DNA from: Leidyana gryllorum EB-2025a
Taxonomy: Eukaryota > Apicomplexa
Length of the DNA: 64,000 nt
NCBI GenBank assembly: GCA_048772705.1
Contig: JBLWGC010000230.1
Coordinates: 62,001-126,000 of the forward strand
Direction of reading: 5' to 3'
The notes beneath the pieces are model-generated. The model was not told where the DNA came from. It was given only the letters and a program-made list of their open reading frames with translations, and did not search any database. The position numbers and the translations under genes are program-made. Shown here piece after piece: positions 20,713 through 31,766 of the stretch (position 1 is the stretch's first letter; each line of letters starts with the position of its first letter).

Positions 20713-22868
20713 ATGGGTGAGTGCTCATCTGGAGAGCTGATCGGGTTGCTGGGGGCGGAGAATGCACATTTGCGCGAGGAGGTACACCGATGCTATCATA
20801 CACACAGAGATCTAGGAGAACATCAAGCTCTCGAGGAGGAGAACGTGGAACTCCGAGAGCAGTTGGCACAGGCACGACAGGAACTTGATCGTCAGAACCA
20901 TCTTCAGTCCCATCACAACTCCCAGGCTATACTAAGGGGTAAGAGAAATTATGTCCACTACCACACCGGACCTCCTTCAGGCAGCACTGGAGCTTCGACA
21001 CGCCTTTCAAGAAGGACTTCAACAGTGGAAGAGCACAGAAACCAATGAGATCGTGGCCGAGACAGCTTTGGCAGTGCAGCATCAAGCCCGCGATGAAGTC
21101 TTGAGGCTCACGGCAGCTGTTGACGATCTCGAATTGGAACGCAAGAAGTCCCGCAAGATTATCGATGCATTGAAGGTGTCCTTGACGGAGAAAGAGGAAC
21201 AGATAATGGACTTGGAGAGGGAGGCTGCCGACCTCAGTGCTCAACGAAATGCTCTGGAAAGAGTGAACCGCGAACAGGTGCCTGACGCCCGCGTAGTGTT
21301 GGCCACTGCCGAGATCGTCGCTCTCAAAGAGGATAAAAAAGTGCTGTTGAGTCGATTCGCGGCCCTCGAGGAGTTGGGGGCGACCAAAGATAAAGAGATC
21401 ACCAACTTGCGCCTACGCTTAGGACAAGCGGAGAACTCCTTTTTGGCCGAGAGGAGGCAATTAGAATCTGTGATACGGCAGATCCAATCTACAGTGAGTC
21501 CATTATGCACTGCAATCACACCCGAACTATCTCTTGTTGTTTCCCCAAAGGTCTTAGAGCTCCAGAATGAGAATCTCTCCTTGAAGGAACGGTGTCAGAA
21601 ACACCGTAAGGAGATGCTGCAACTGGAAGACGACGGCCGCACGGAGTTGGACGGCCTGAGCAAAGAGCAGCAGGCGGCAAGAGGAGTGTTGGAGCGGCGG
21701 ATAGCCGACTTGCAGTCCGAGCTGACGGAAGCTTATGGTCTCGTGGACCACCGAAGCAAAGAGGTATGTGTGGTATTTGGCCAACCTTCATATTGCAAAC
21801 TCTTGGACAGCTGGCCGAGGCACAGAAACTGCAAAGTCAAAAAGAGGCTGAGATTAAGCTTCTGAGAGAGCAAGTTGCTGATCTCGAGGCTGAACTCGAA
21901 GTATTAAATGCGGTGAGCACACTGGACAGGGATTGGGTGTTCATTTTGACACCGCTGCCGTTTCATAGGATCCAAAACTCGGGGCGCTGAAGAAGCAGAA
22001 CGCGGAACTGCACCGTCAGCTCGCCGAGAGCCATTTACAGATAGCTCGCTCCGAAGGGCTCGTTCGCGAGCTGGAAGCAACTCAAGAAGAGAATGCGGAA
22101 TTACGAAGTCTGCTGACTGATGAGGCCGCGAGACGGCGCGCCAAGCATCATCACCACGAGACTTATCACCGCTGCACACGAGAGCCACGCGAATGTCTCG
22201 ACGACCGCGACTATCTGCAGGATACCAGCGGCACGGGTCTCCGGGAACCCATTGTGGTACCGCCACCACCCACTGCAGTTCCCTCTCAGCCTTCTCAAAC
22301 TCTGGGGCCCGGGTACTCGCCTGTGGTTTCTTTACTTTGTGCCGTCTACGGTGCCGCGATGGGCGTCTCCCAGGCCAACACGCCCATTGTGACGGTCCCT
22401 TTCAAAGGGTCAACCCATAGCGGCTTACTCGCTTTGGAAGCTCAAGGAGAGGTGGACTCGACGCAAGAGCGCTTCCGCTGTTACGGTCACCCTCTGCACT
22501 TGCGGATCCTCAATGGTACCCTCTTCGGTAAGGTGATTGCCGATATGTGAAATTAATGGTGTGGCTTATGACCAGTTGATCCCACGAGTACGAGCCCTGC
22601 GTTGCTACCGCCGGAATGCGGGAAACGGCCGATACCCTTTGCGGCGTTTCTGCAACGGTTCGTGGCTCCCGTTCAGCCCCAAGGCAACGAAAGATTGCTC
22701 AGGAGCGCCGATGTACATGTGCGCTGGCCACATCAAATAAGCCCAGTAGGAGGTCAGAGCACTGCCGGGATGGTTATCCGGTCAGAAGGGCACACGTCCC
22801 CGTCAGGACAGCGGCCCGTGGCTCATAGTAGATCAGTGTTGCGTTCGACTCCTTTGTTACCTCATTAG
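20713..22868 (+). CDS. Coiled-coil protein, unrecognised
   Basis: Starts at ATG 20713, 19 bp from the divergent SLX9-like start. Introns close in phase near 20937-20986, 21492-21550, 21763-21811, 21913-21968 and 22530-22576. The first three quarters are almost continuous heptad coiled coil (for example EEENVELREQLAQARQELDR and LREQVADLEAELEVLNA). The last quarter changes to a His-rich patch (KHHHHETYH), a PPPP stretch and a probably globular or disordered C-terminus. It resembles centrosomal or golgin-type structural coiled coils in composition, but no specific family is visible and there is no membrane anchor. Confidence 0.7.
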
Positions 22869-22927
22869 TAGGTTATGCTTCCATGTAATCTGGCCCGGCA
22901 ACTGTGAAATCGACAAACACAAACAGA

Positions 22928-25900
22928 ATGGGCTTCAGTTCATCTTCACTGGATCTGGACTTGCGTGCTTTGCACGTTGATTTAGCCCTGAAGGGCTTAG
23001 GCGAATGTTCATACAGCAAGTCGTCCATATTACCGTGCGAAGAGGAGTTGGCGGACAGTGAGAATTTCTCCCCCACGCTGTAAGACTGCAAACCGGATGG
23101 AAGTCGCTATAAGGTGTCCCGACAGATGCAAGGTTGTTCAGACCGCCAAGACGCGATATTGGGAAACACCTCAGTCACTCAACTCGTTTGCCGACGAGCT
23201 ATGGGCTTTTGCCTCCGAACAGTGGGCTGGTTCAGATCGAGAGAGCGGCCATAAGCGCTTATTGTGTAAGACTGGGCCTCGCGCCCGAACGAGGTATTCA
23301 TGAGACACCTTCAGGCAAGCAGGCGGCTGTGAATTTGAAGAGCATTGCATTGGAACGCGAGAAAACAGCCACCCAGACGATCGAAAACGCATCGTTAGCG
23401 AGTTATAAGGCAGCCTTGTTCGATGGTGAGGAGTATTCGAGCATTTCTAACTCACAACGTTACCACTTGCAGAAGCTTTGAGCGGTGGTCACGTCGGCCT
23501 GGCAGCCAAAGTGGTTGAAGGTGTCCTGCGAGCATTCCACAAAGAGTCCGATACTCTGCGCAAATCGCCAGCCAACAAGTCTCTAGACGGGCTCCTTATC
23601 CGAGTTGCTTTCCTGTTGCGTCTGCTGAAACTGCGCATTTTGACGGCTAAGCCATATTCAGATATTGTGGGCAACATTGTCGCTCTGGCCGGTTGGCATC
23701 GATTGGCAGCACACATGTTTTGCCGTCTGATTCTCTTCGAGACGCAATGGGATCCGACTTCGACCCCTCTCATGAGTGGTGGGACTCCCGACAACGGAGA
23801 GTGGTGTTTGGCGATGGGTCGGATTGGAGGTCACCTCTTGAAAGCCTATCCTACAAAGGTTGGGGCAGACTGCCGAAGGATACTGTTGTCTCGCTACGCG
23901 GCTATAGCATGTTTGAGGTCAATGGAGCCGCAGGAAGTGATGTCCATTGTGCCTGCAGCCTGTCAAAGTGAGAAAGACTTCGTTTTGCCGCCGGGTGTCA
24001 TATGGTATATATAAAACACAGGTCTATCGTCAAGCGACCATATCCTCTCCATGGTGGCTTACAGCCGAGCTTTGATTCTCGCTGACCGCCGGGAGGAGGG
24101 TCTCCGTGTGTTACAGTGAGTCAATGGGAAGCAGAATGACGACTGAATGGTCTGTTTTTCCTTCTGCAGGTCAGCGACGCGCTCACGAGCTGCTTTACAC
24201 GCGGCTGATCCCTTTTGGCGTGTTGGGGCCACTTTTGCCCAACGGAAAGAGTAAGATTTTGAGCTATCGCGCGCTTTGAGATAGGACGTTTTCAGTTCAG
24301 AGGGCGTTGTGGAGTGGATCAACACGGTGCTCGAAGGGGATTCAGTCTTTGTCAGACGGAATGAGGATCACGGGATGTTGCCTTACTCTGCAGATTTGCT
24401 TCGCAATGCTGCGAGTAAAGATTTCGTCAGTCCTGATCCACAGCAATCTTGGGACGAGAGACCGTTCGAAGTCGTGAGACTGTGGCAGTCACGGCAGCTG
24501 ATATTGGAGACCGCTTCATTCGACTGGTCCGATGCAGTCACCTGGACCTCAGAGATGTTGAAGATTGCCAATGCGTTTGGGCGAAACCCACTGCTCTCGA
24601 GACGAGCTTTTGAGATTGCTCTACAGTTATCGTTGTGCGATCTCGAAGGAGACCCTCGCTCGTATATGCAGCCGTGGAAAGCCACAGAAGCCGACCCTCC
24701 GTCCTCGCTTCGAGTCGGAGCTTTCACTCAGCAGCAGTGGGTGTCTTACCAGCTGTGGCGTAAGTCTGTGATGGGTCTGGTGCTGACTGCGGTGCGCGGC
24801 TGCAAGTATTCCTGCGCTCTGACTATATTCATGCGCCACTTCCCTTACCTCATCGACCGGGATGATCTCCTCATTGGTTATATCGTAGCTCACTTTCTCA
24901 AAGCTGACCGCGAGATGATACAGATATGGGGTCATTATGCCAATCAGGAGCTCTATGGGCGTATAAGACAGTCCCAACTACGTGAGTCCCCCACCACCAA
25001 CTAACATCAGACTACTTGCGCAGTCCGTGTAGCAGCAAAGCTCCACGAAACGAACCCCGAAGTATGTCCGGATTACATAACAGCCCTTCCCACCCTCGTG
25101 GAACGTATGAGAGGGGGATTCCGGAAGCCGGGCGAACTCTCGGATTGCTTGGTGGTCATTCAGGCCGTCTGCGAGCAACTGGGAATGGACCGAAGGTGAG
25201 TTGGAGCAACACTTTTGAACCCTTATGAAACGATTGATGCAGCCCTCTAACAGTGGAAGCGCCTGGCGCCCTCACTGAGATACTCGCCGGTTACGTCACT
25301 CTGGCTAAGAATACGCTGATGGGTGTGGACAGGCTGCAGAGTCTAAGGAATATTCAGCCTGGAATGGAAGCCTTAAGATGGCTCCGGGACTTTGCGTACA
25401 ATATGGCTCTGACCGCAGGCATATTGAGACGCCCTCTACCTGCAGAATGCCGCATATGGGACGTATGCCTCATGGCCAACGCAGCTGTCACTCTGGCTGA
25501 TGTGTTCCGCACACTCAATCGTGGTAGAGGGGGACGCACCTATGCCAACAGTCTCTTCGTTTCTGCCTGCTGCTGGCTGGAAAATGGTCGAAAGGTGCTT
25601 CAGACTCTTGGGCCCGAACTCCCACCCAACCCCGCTGACGTGGGAGTGCACAGTTTCGCACATGCCATCCACAATGTACAGGTTCTCGAAACCGAGGTGC
25701 CAGCCATCCATCGGGACAGCCGTACCTTCCCGCTCTTAGTGCTCCTGAAGATGGAGTGCCGCATTCGATTGCTACGCATGGAGCAAGTTTTTGGACGCGA
25801 TGTGATAGTCAAAGCCTTAGGTTCTCTACAATCCAGCCTGTTCGACCTCCTAGCCTACATCGCCGAGCTGACAAAGGCTACCAATCTCCCAGTCTCAGTA

Positions 25901-26528
25901 TGGGAGTGCATCTCACTGATGTGCGTGCGGTTGCAAGCCGTCGAAGGTGAGACACACACACCAGTTTCTCTCATATAGTGCTGTGACAGTTGGTACAACC
26001 ATATTTGAGCACCTATTGGACATTTACCAGAAAGCCCGACACAACCTGCAGGATACCATAAGCGCTCTTCGCGAGCTGATAATGCTGAACAACTACGCGC
26101 CTCACACCGTGAAGTACTATGATAGGTTCATTCAAATCTATGATGACTACGGCAAGAACTTGCATTTGCCTCTCAACGACATTCTATGGTTATTTGCTTC
26201 TTGCTGGTGCGAGGGAGTAGAGTACACTGAGCACGAAGCTTACGATATTGCCTTGCGATATATGCACATAACTTCACGAATGTTCGTCATTGTTGAGACC
26301 GCGATGGAGGCTGACATGAACTCATCACGCCGGAAACGGAAAGGCGAACCCCGCAAGGTTCTGAACAAAACACGCCCTAAAGCTGGGACTGTTGAGGTGA
26401 CCTTTAGTGAAGAGGATACAGCTATTACTATTGGGGGCGTGCCTATCACCCCGGACACATGGTCATACCATCGGACAATGATAACCACAGTGATAAATGT
26501 CACCAAGGCTGCCCACAGAGGCGGCTGA
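22928..26528 (+). CDS. SPO22/ZIP4 (TEX11)-like meiotic TPR protein
   Basis: About ten exons. Introns that close in phase include 23080-23125 and 23266-23314, then GT-AG introns near 23426, 23968, 24116, 24251, 24981, 25196 and 25947. The protein of about 1,000 residues is an all-helical TPR-like solenoid. Near the N-terminus is LNSFADELWAFASEQ, resembling the 'eLAeeLWN' opening motif of SPO22. Near the C-terminus is DILWLFASCWCEGVEYTEH followed by AYDIALRYM, matching the 'eWL-x-x-x-x-x-N-x-g-v-d-x-y' signature. Known: ZIP4/SPO22/TEX11 supports class I crossovers and synapsis in meiosis. Evidence is motif-level only; other TPR scaffolds remain possible. Confidence 0.55.
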
Positions 26529-26590
26529 GGTAGTTTTACTAACAGTCTGTTTGGCACTGCCGCTCGACAGAGACACACTCAGTAACGCTA

Positions 26591-28035
26591 ATGAGCGACT
26601 CAACTCAGCGGAAGGCATTCGCGTTGCACAGGGCTCTCAACCCGAAAAGAAAGGGGTGCACGGAGCGGGGGTGGAAGAGTTTTTATGAGCGGACTGTTGC
26701 TGCCGCCGATGCTCAATACGGGAACCATGCGGATGGAGATCCAGTAGTCTTCTGCGCTCGCAATGATAAGCCGCCACGGCATGGCACTCCCCAACTCATT
26801 GGCTATCGGTGGCTCCCGCCGACTCTACAAGCAGAAGCCAATGTACTCGATAATTCCATATCCACTACATGGACACTCGGTAGTTGGACAGTTCGATCAG
26901 ATGATTGGACTGAGTTCCCTTCTCCCCCAAGAGGTATTGTGGTGCATATACACGGGCTGGGAGACCATGCGCGATGCGAGTTGCTCCACCTAGGATACAA
27001 CGAGGCCGGAGAGCCTTGTGCAGGTACGCCGTAGGCTGCAAGGCTCCGTCCAACTAACTTCCTCCTCACTCATCGCAGACATGGATGATTCGTATCTGTC
27101 AGCCCTATTGAACGCCGGATTCGTGGTTTATTCCATGGATCTTCAAGGGCATGGACTGAGCCAAGGATGGCGCGGCAGTCGCAATAATGTCCCCAGCCTT
27201 GCTGCAGTGGAGGAAGACGTCCTGAAGGTACGGCTCAATTTAAGCTCGAGCATGGCAAAGACTGCTTTCTTTCATCTCAGTGGATCGTTAATTGGAGTCT
27301 GATCGACAACTGGGATCGCGATGGTCGGCGGCTACCAGTATTCCTCAGTGGGCTCAGTATGGGCGGTTACTTGGCTTTGCAGGTGGCTGCCCACTGGCCT
27401 CTAGCTTGGGATGCTGAAGCAGTGGTTTTGTTGGCGCCGGTGTGTGCCATTGGATCAGTACAAGATGAAAAGCTCTACTTTCAAATCTTAAAGTGGGTCG
27501 GCGGGTTTATAGCCACGGCATTCCCTTTCCTGCCGGTAGCGAGGGTGGTAAGTGATTTTGATGGAGTATCAGACTCGTGCATTGATGGACACAGCCTACC
27601 AACCCGCGATTTCGGGAACTTCGTGATCGGTTGCATTTGGATCCATTGATGATGGGCCCCTGCGTGCAAGCCCGAATGTTGTGGTCGCTGTACACAGCCA
27701 CGCGAGGAGGGCCCAAGATCTGGGACAAACCTCTTCGGACGAAGGAAATAATTGCCTTCCAATCAGTAGATGACTCGCTATGCGACCCGACTGTTACACA
27801 GTGTGTGCTGGAGAAGCTCGAAAGTGCGCATGGTAGGCCGTTTAATGGCTATGCAACTTGTCTTGATTATATATATGTAGGTATTAAGGTCAAATGGTGT
27901 CCTCTGGGCAAAGACGACAGTTGGCATTTCCTACTGCAAGAGCCATGTGCTGCTAAGCTAGTGTGTGACATATCTGACTATTTGAAGGCGTTGGCTGACG
28001 AAAACAAATCTGTATGGCACAGTACACGGCAGTGA
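26591..28035 (+). CDS. Alpha/beta hydrolase, monoglyceride-lipase-like
   Basis: Introns near 27024-27079, 27229-27280 and 27549-27594 join in phase. Landmarks in order: VVHIHGLGDHARCE (oxyanion strand/turn), VVYSMDLQGHGLSQGWRG, the nucleophile elbow LSGLSMGGYLAL with catalytic Ser, the acid in AFQSVDDSLCDP, and a plausible catalytic His in DDSWHFLLQEP. This is the Hydrolase_4/monoacylglycerol lipase layout, hydrolysing monoacylglycerols or lysophospholipids. No signal peptide; a longer than usual N-terminus (about 110 residues) precedes the hydrolase core. Probably active. Confidence 0.85.
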
Positions 28036-28269
28036 TTCACGTGGCCTATGAGCTAATGTGATTACTGTTCTGATATATGGTCGGCCCTACTAGCTGCCTA
28101 CAAAACTCAAATAAAGAGTCGTTATCCAAATAAACTTCCGTTTATGAGCCCGAAACTGAAGTCGTGACGGAGTGGCAACTTCACATTTTTTGTCCTGTGA
28201 CATTGCCCGAAATAAGCAGTTAAGTTTTTTTCGTTGAGCCTTGCGCTTGCGACAGTTATTGAAGTCGAG

Positions 28270-29733
28270 ATGACCCAAGGTGTTGTTTCAATGTCCGCCC
28301 GGCAGGTTGCCCCCAGGAAGAACACTTCCAAGACCCTCTTCATGGTCTCCGCGGCTAGCAGCCTCGCGAACATCATGCCTGACGAAGGCCAAATCGCGGT
28401 CACTCCGGAACACGGCAAGCGCATCAGCCCCAAGGCCCAGGTTGGTGAGAACTTCTTCGCCACTCTCAGCAAGAGGGAGAGGAAGAAGGTCCGCACTGCC
28501 CGCGCCTTCCTCAAGTCCGTCCGAGCTCCCGAGGCCCGTGAGGTCCGCCGTACGGTGAACTTCGCCACTCGCAGAATGCCTGAGTTGGTTAAGGCCTTCA
28601 ACGCACAGCTTGAGATGCTCACCACTGGCGATATGGCCGTCAAGAAGTTCTTGGTTGACAAGAAGCGCGCCACCAAAATCCATGCTGCTTTGCTTGAGGC
28701 TCGTACCAACATCGTCAAGCAGGAGCAGCCTCTGCTTACTAAGATGACCAACTTCAACTGGGCCAGCCATGCCGAGATATGGGACAAGGAACTTCAGGAT
28801 GTCATGAAGAAGAATGATACCCCCAATGCATTGACACCGGTTGCGAGCCCCTTCGCTTTCGGTCAGCCCAACCTCTTCAACAATGTTGTCACTCCCCTCA
28901 CTACTGAGGATGACGCGTGGCAGAGAGCCGTTGCCAACTTCCAGAGAGTTTTGGATGGCCCCGCCAAGCAGAACGTCGAGGCCATGGAGAGAAGCATTGC
29001 TAACCTTTCTCGTGCCGATAAGAAGAAGTTCCGCCCCGTCTCTGAGTCCGCTTTCACCAAAATGAGCTCCGAGATCATGCGTCTCGCTCGTGAAGATCAA
29101 ATCAGCAAGCGCCGATTCATGAAATGGATTAACACTTTGGTGGTCCACGAGAAGAAGGGCAAGCGTGAGATGAACCAGTTCTTCGCTAACGTTGGTACCC
29201 TCAACGCTTACTTGAAGACTCTTGACCCCACCAACCCCCACGTCATCAACGCTATGAACAAGGCGGAAGTGCACGAGCTCGTGTACAAGAACGTTCTTCA
29301 GATCATGGCCAAGGAGATGGAGACCAGACTTCAGTCTGAGAGCACTATCATCCAGGGTTTGACCAAGACCAACGTCTCTAACGCCATCGCTCGTGGGGAT
29401 GACACCTTCACCAAGCTGTTGCGCGCTGTCAACCAGGTTTCCCATCACGGTTCTTCCCAGAAGTTCCAGAACACTATCGAGCACGCTATTCTTTCCGACG
29501 CTAAGGATTTCTACCAGAACTGGAAGGACGGCAAGTACGTTGTCAAGAACCTTAAGTCCCTCATCGATGCCGAGGAAGGCCAGACCAGACCTCAACCCAT
29601 GTCTAACAAAGAGCTTGCCCAGGAATTGTTCCTCGGCGCTGCCATGTATCACGAGAAAACTTTGAAGGATGCCGAACTAGCCAAGGACAGCAATGAATCC
29701 GGCTACGAGAGCTCCTTCTCTTCACTCAATTAG
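28270..29733 (+). CDS. Unrecognised intronless 487-aa protein, probably highly expressed
   Basis: Single open frame from ATG 28270. Codon use is strongly biased to C/G-ending or favoured codons (AAG over AAA, GAG over GAA, GCC, AAC, ATC), much like eS12 and uL15 in this window and unlike most neighbours. That bias points to high expression. The protein is Lys/Arg/Ala-rich and almost entirely helical, with no signal peptide, membrane segment, Cys cluster or known catalytic motif. Segments such as LSKRERKKVRTARAFLKS and IAREDQ-like helices suggest a soluble, possibly nucleic-acid-binding or structural protein. A Ser-rich tail (SGYESSFSSLN) closes it. A long antisense frame exists but is a by-product of the codon bias. 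I do not recognise any family. Confidence 0.85.
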   Translation: MTQGVVSMSARQVAPRKNTSKTLFMVSAASSLANIMPDEGQIAVTPEHGKRISPKAQVGENFFATLSKRERKKVRTARAFLKSVRAPEAREVRRTVNFATRRMPELVKAFNAQLEMLTTGDMAVKKFLVDKKRATKIHAALLEARTNIVKQEQPLLTKMTNFNWASHAEIWDKELQDVMKKNDTPNALTPVASPFAFGQPNLFNNVVTPLTTEDDAWQRAVANFQRVLDGPAKQNVEAMERSIANLSRADKKKFRPVSESAFTKMSSEIMRLAREDQISKRRFMKWINTLVVHEKKGKREMNQFFANVGTLNAYLKTLDPTNPHVINAMNKAEVHELVYKNVLQIMAKEMETRLQSESTIIQGLTKTNVSNAIARGDDTFTKLLRAVNQVSHHGSSQKFQNTIEHAILSDAKDFYQNWKDGKYVVKNLKSLIDAEEGQTRPQPMSNKELAQELFLGAAMYHEKTLKDAELAKDSNESGYESSFSSLN

Positions 29734-30162
29734 ATAGGGAAACGTGGGTAGCTAGTAGCTCCGTTTCACGAGTGCCTTAGTTGCACAGTAGCGACCTTAG
29801 TCTTTCAGTGCATGTCTTCGTTGCCTTAACATGGAAGTAACAGACTTAGCTGACATTGAATAGTGAGAGGGTCGTTATCCAACAAAGCCACGTCATATTC
29901 AATGCCGCCGTCATACTCACATCAGACTGCATAAGAGTCACAGTCACACCTCACCCTCAGCAGCAGCAGCGGTCCTCATACCCGCCCGTACCCCGCTCCG
30001 AGCGGGATAAAACCGCTCTTAGCCTCGACTCTGTGTTACTGGAACTTCCAGCGAGCGTCCAGACTGCTGTCTCTCGTCATAACACTCCACAAACAGAGAG
30101 ACATTGTACAGGGAGATACAAGACTGCAGATTGGAGCATCAGTCAGTCTTAACAGCTCGACG
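29734..30162. other. Intergenic region, nothing clear
   Basis: About 430 bp with a short CAG/CAC-rich stretch near 29940-29975 and an interrupted weak ORF (29856-30152). No supported gene. Confidence 0.45.
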
Positions 30163-30909
30163 ATGGTTCTCGCATCACACAGCGGCCGCCATGGTCGCGA
30201 CGGGCAACAAACTCGAGGGGTAGCGGATGCTTTACCCACGGCTGCCGTTTCCGGGAGTTTCTGCAGCCGAGCGGACGTCCCCCCAACGACGGAGTGTAGA
30301 GGGGATGGAAGCACCGCTTTGAGTAAGTGCTTTGGCTTTGGCTTTGACTCCCTCCACCGCAGAAATGGGACTCTGAAGGGCTCACACGTGGCATTGACGA
30401 AATGTCCTCCCTTGATGGTACCGTAGAAAGACGAGGCTTCTCGCCAAGCTGGAGCTGCTCGTTTGTTCGGGTGCGTTCGCAGTACTCTATACGGTTATGG
30501 TCACTCTGGTACCTGTGTTCATTCCAATTGGCCTTTATGGAGCTTTTGTTCTCTTCCACTCGCAGCCAACTCCTACGCTGCCTTCAGCGCAGGAGACAAG
30601 TACGCCAGGGGTCAGTCAGTACGAAGGGTGGAGCGGCCGGCACATGTGTCTGGCTTTTTGCGTTCAGTACTCACGTAATGGGTGCGACCACCGAAGAGAT
30701 ACATTGAATATCCTCTCGAGGTTCCTCCAAACTATTCTTACACAAAGGGAATGCATTGCGCAACCGTCGATTTAGGAGACGGGAGGAGCTCGGTTCCACG
30801 TAGACTATGTACATGGAGGAGACATGGGCGATATTGCCTGTTTGGAGGACCTTTGAACGGTGGTGCGGGGCGTTCAATTGTTATTGGGCAGCATCTGGAT
30901 AAAGAGTGA
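30163..30909 (+). CDS. Unresolved spliced gene, possible small membrane protein
   Basis: Signs of a real gene: ATG 30163, a well-formed GTAAGT...CCGCAG intron near 30321-30361, a strongly hydrophobic frame around 30476-30560 (VTLVPVFIPIGLYGAF), and a closing block ending at 30909 with Cys residues and VPPNYSYTKGMHC. I could not join these into one phase-consistent chain: the hydrophobic frame and the frames on either side differ. Either several very short introns or fewer exons than listed are involved. The C-terminal block has no known domain. Boundaries are therefore approximate. Confidence 0.3.
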
Positions 30910-31189
30910 GTGACCCTTAGAGGAAACTTATTCAAGCGAGCACACCGCCGTCTCCGTCGCATACAGAATTTGAAGGTCACACCGCGCGGTAGGGTCAATT
31001 ATAGTTGCTGCGTGGGTGACGCGTCTTAAATTGCGCCAGAGTTTGCATTGATGAACGAAAGAAGAGAAGATTCATTGTGAAGGCTCTAGTGAATGCGTTT
31101 GACAGAGGAGGTTGTTCGGGCCAAGTATTAGGCTAGGTACCACCACACACAAAAGAGGGTCGAACACGAGAAGGAAAGTATGACAACAC

Positions 31190-31692
31190 TCATTCCTGCT
31201 TGGCGGGGATGGGAGCCACAGTCAATTCGCATGAACCACCAGCGGCCTCGATCTTTTCTCTGGCGTGCTTAGAGAACTCGCGAGCGCGAACGATCATGGC
31301 GTGCTTCAGAGGAAGTCCAGAGCCAAGGACCTTGAGGTAACCGAGACGGGTGACATCGATCACGGGCTTCTCGCTCCCAGAGGCGTACTTGGCTTGAGCC
31401 TCAGCTCCCAACATACCCCAGAGTTGTCCGGCGTTGATAGTGGCGCAGGCAGTGCGGGCTCTCTGGAGACGGAAAGTGCGCATACCCAACTTGCCAATGT
31501 ATCCGGGGTGGTACTTCATGGTGTTGATACGGTGGTGAGCGAGGGAACCAGCGTTACCGCGACCGCCTGGATGTTTGCGGTGCTTGCCGACACGGCCGTG
31601 ACCGGCGGAAACATGTCCGCGCTTCTTCCGGTTCTTGGACAATCTGTGAGCGAATGTGTAAGGGTTGGCTGCTTTTCTTACCTAGACGGCAT
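31190..31692 (-). CDS. RPL27A: Ribosomal protein uL15 (RPL27A)
   Basis: Exon 1 is only MPSR, read from ATG 31692. The intron near 31644-31682 (GTAAGA...TCACAG) joins in phase to the main exon. Diagnostic stretches are SKNRKKRGHVSAGHGRVGKH, RKHPGGRGNAGS and HPGYIGKLGM, then VIDVTRLGYLKVLGSG, all as in eukaryotic L27a; the total of about 154 residues is close to the usual length. It is a 60S subunit protein near the peptidyl-transferase exit-tunnel region. The early tiny first exon is common for ribosomal protein genes. Divergent from HAS1, 74 bp between starts. Confidence 0.97.
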
Positions 31693-31766
31693 GATGGACC
31701 TCTCTGCACGGCTTTATTAAATTTTTTCGGCACTTGGTGAGGAGACAGCACGGCCAGCGTCCCATC
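31693..31766. promoter_or_regulatory. Shared divergent promoter of uL15 and HAS1
   Basis: 74 bp between two start codons of ribosome-related genes, with a TTAAATTTTTTC tract at about 31718-31729. Co-regulation of the pair is plausible but unproven. Confidence 0.4.

Noticed and set aside
22873-23091. Minus-strand frame of 72 codons at the start of the ZIP4-like gene
   Set aside because: It is antisense to an in-phase first exon with good splice signals, so the plus frame is favoured.
28288-29652. A 454-codon open frame antisense to the unrecognised 487-residue gene
   Set aside because: It is the mirror of strong C/G-ending codon bias on the plus strand, has an unusual Val/Leu/Gly composition, and the sense frame is longer, so it is a shadow.
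30149-30559. 136-codon minus-strand frame over the unresolved locus
   Set aside because: Composition is basic and polar with no domain, and it is antisense to a well-formed GT-AG intron on the plus strand.
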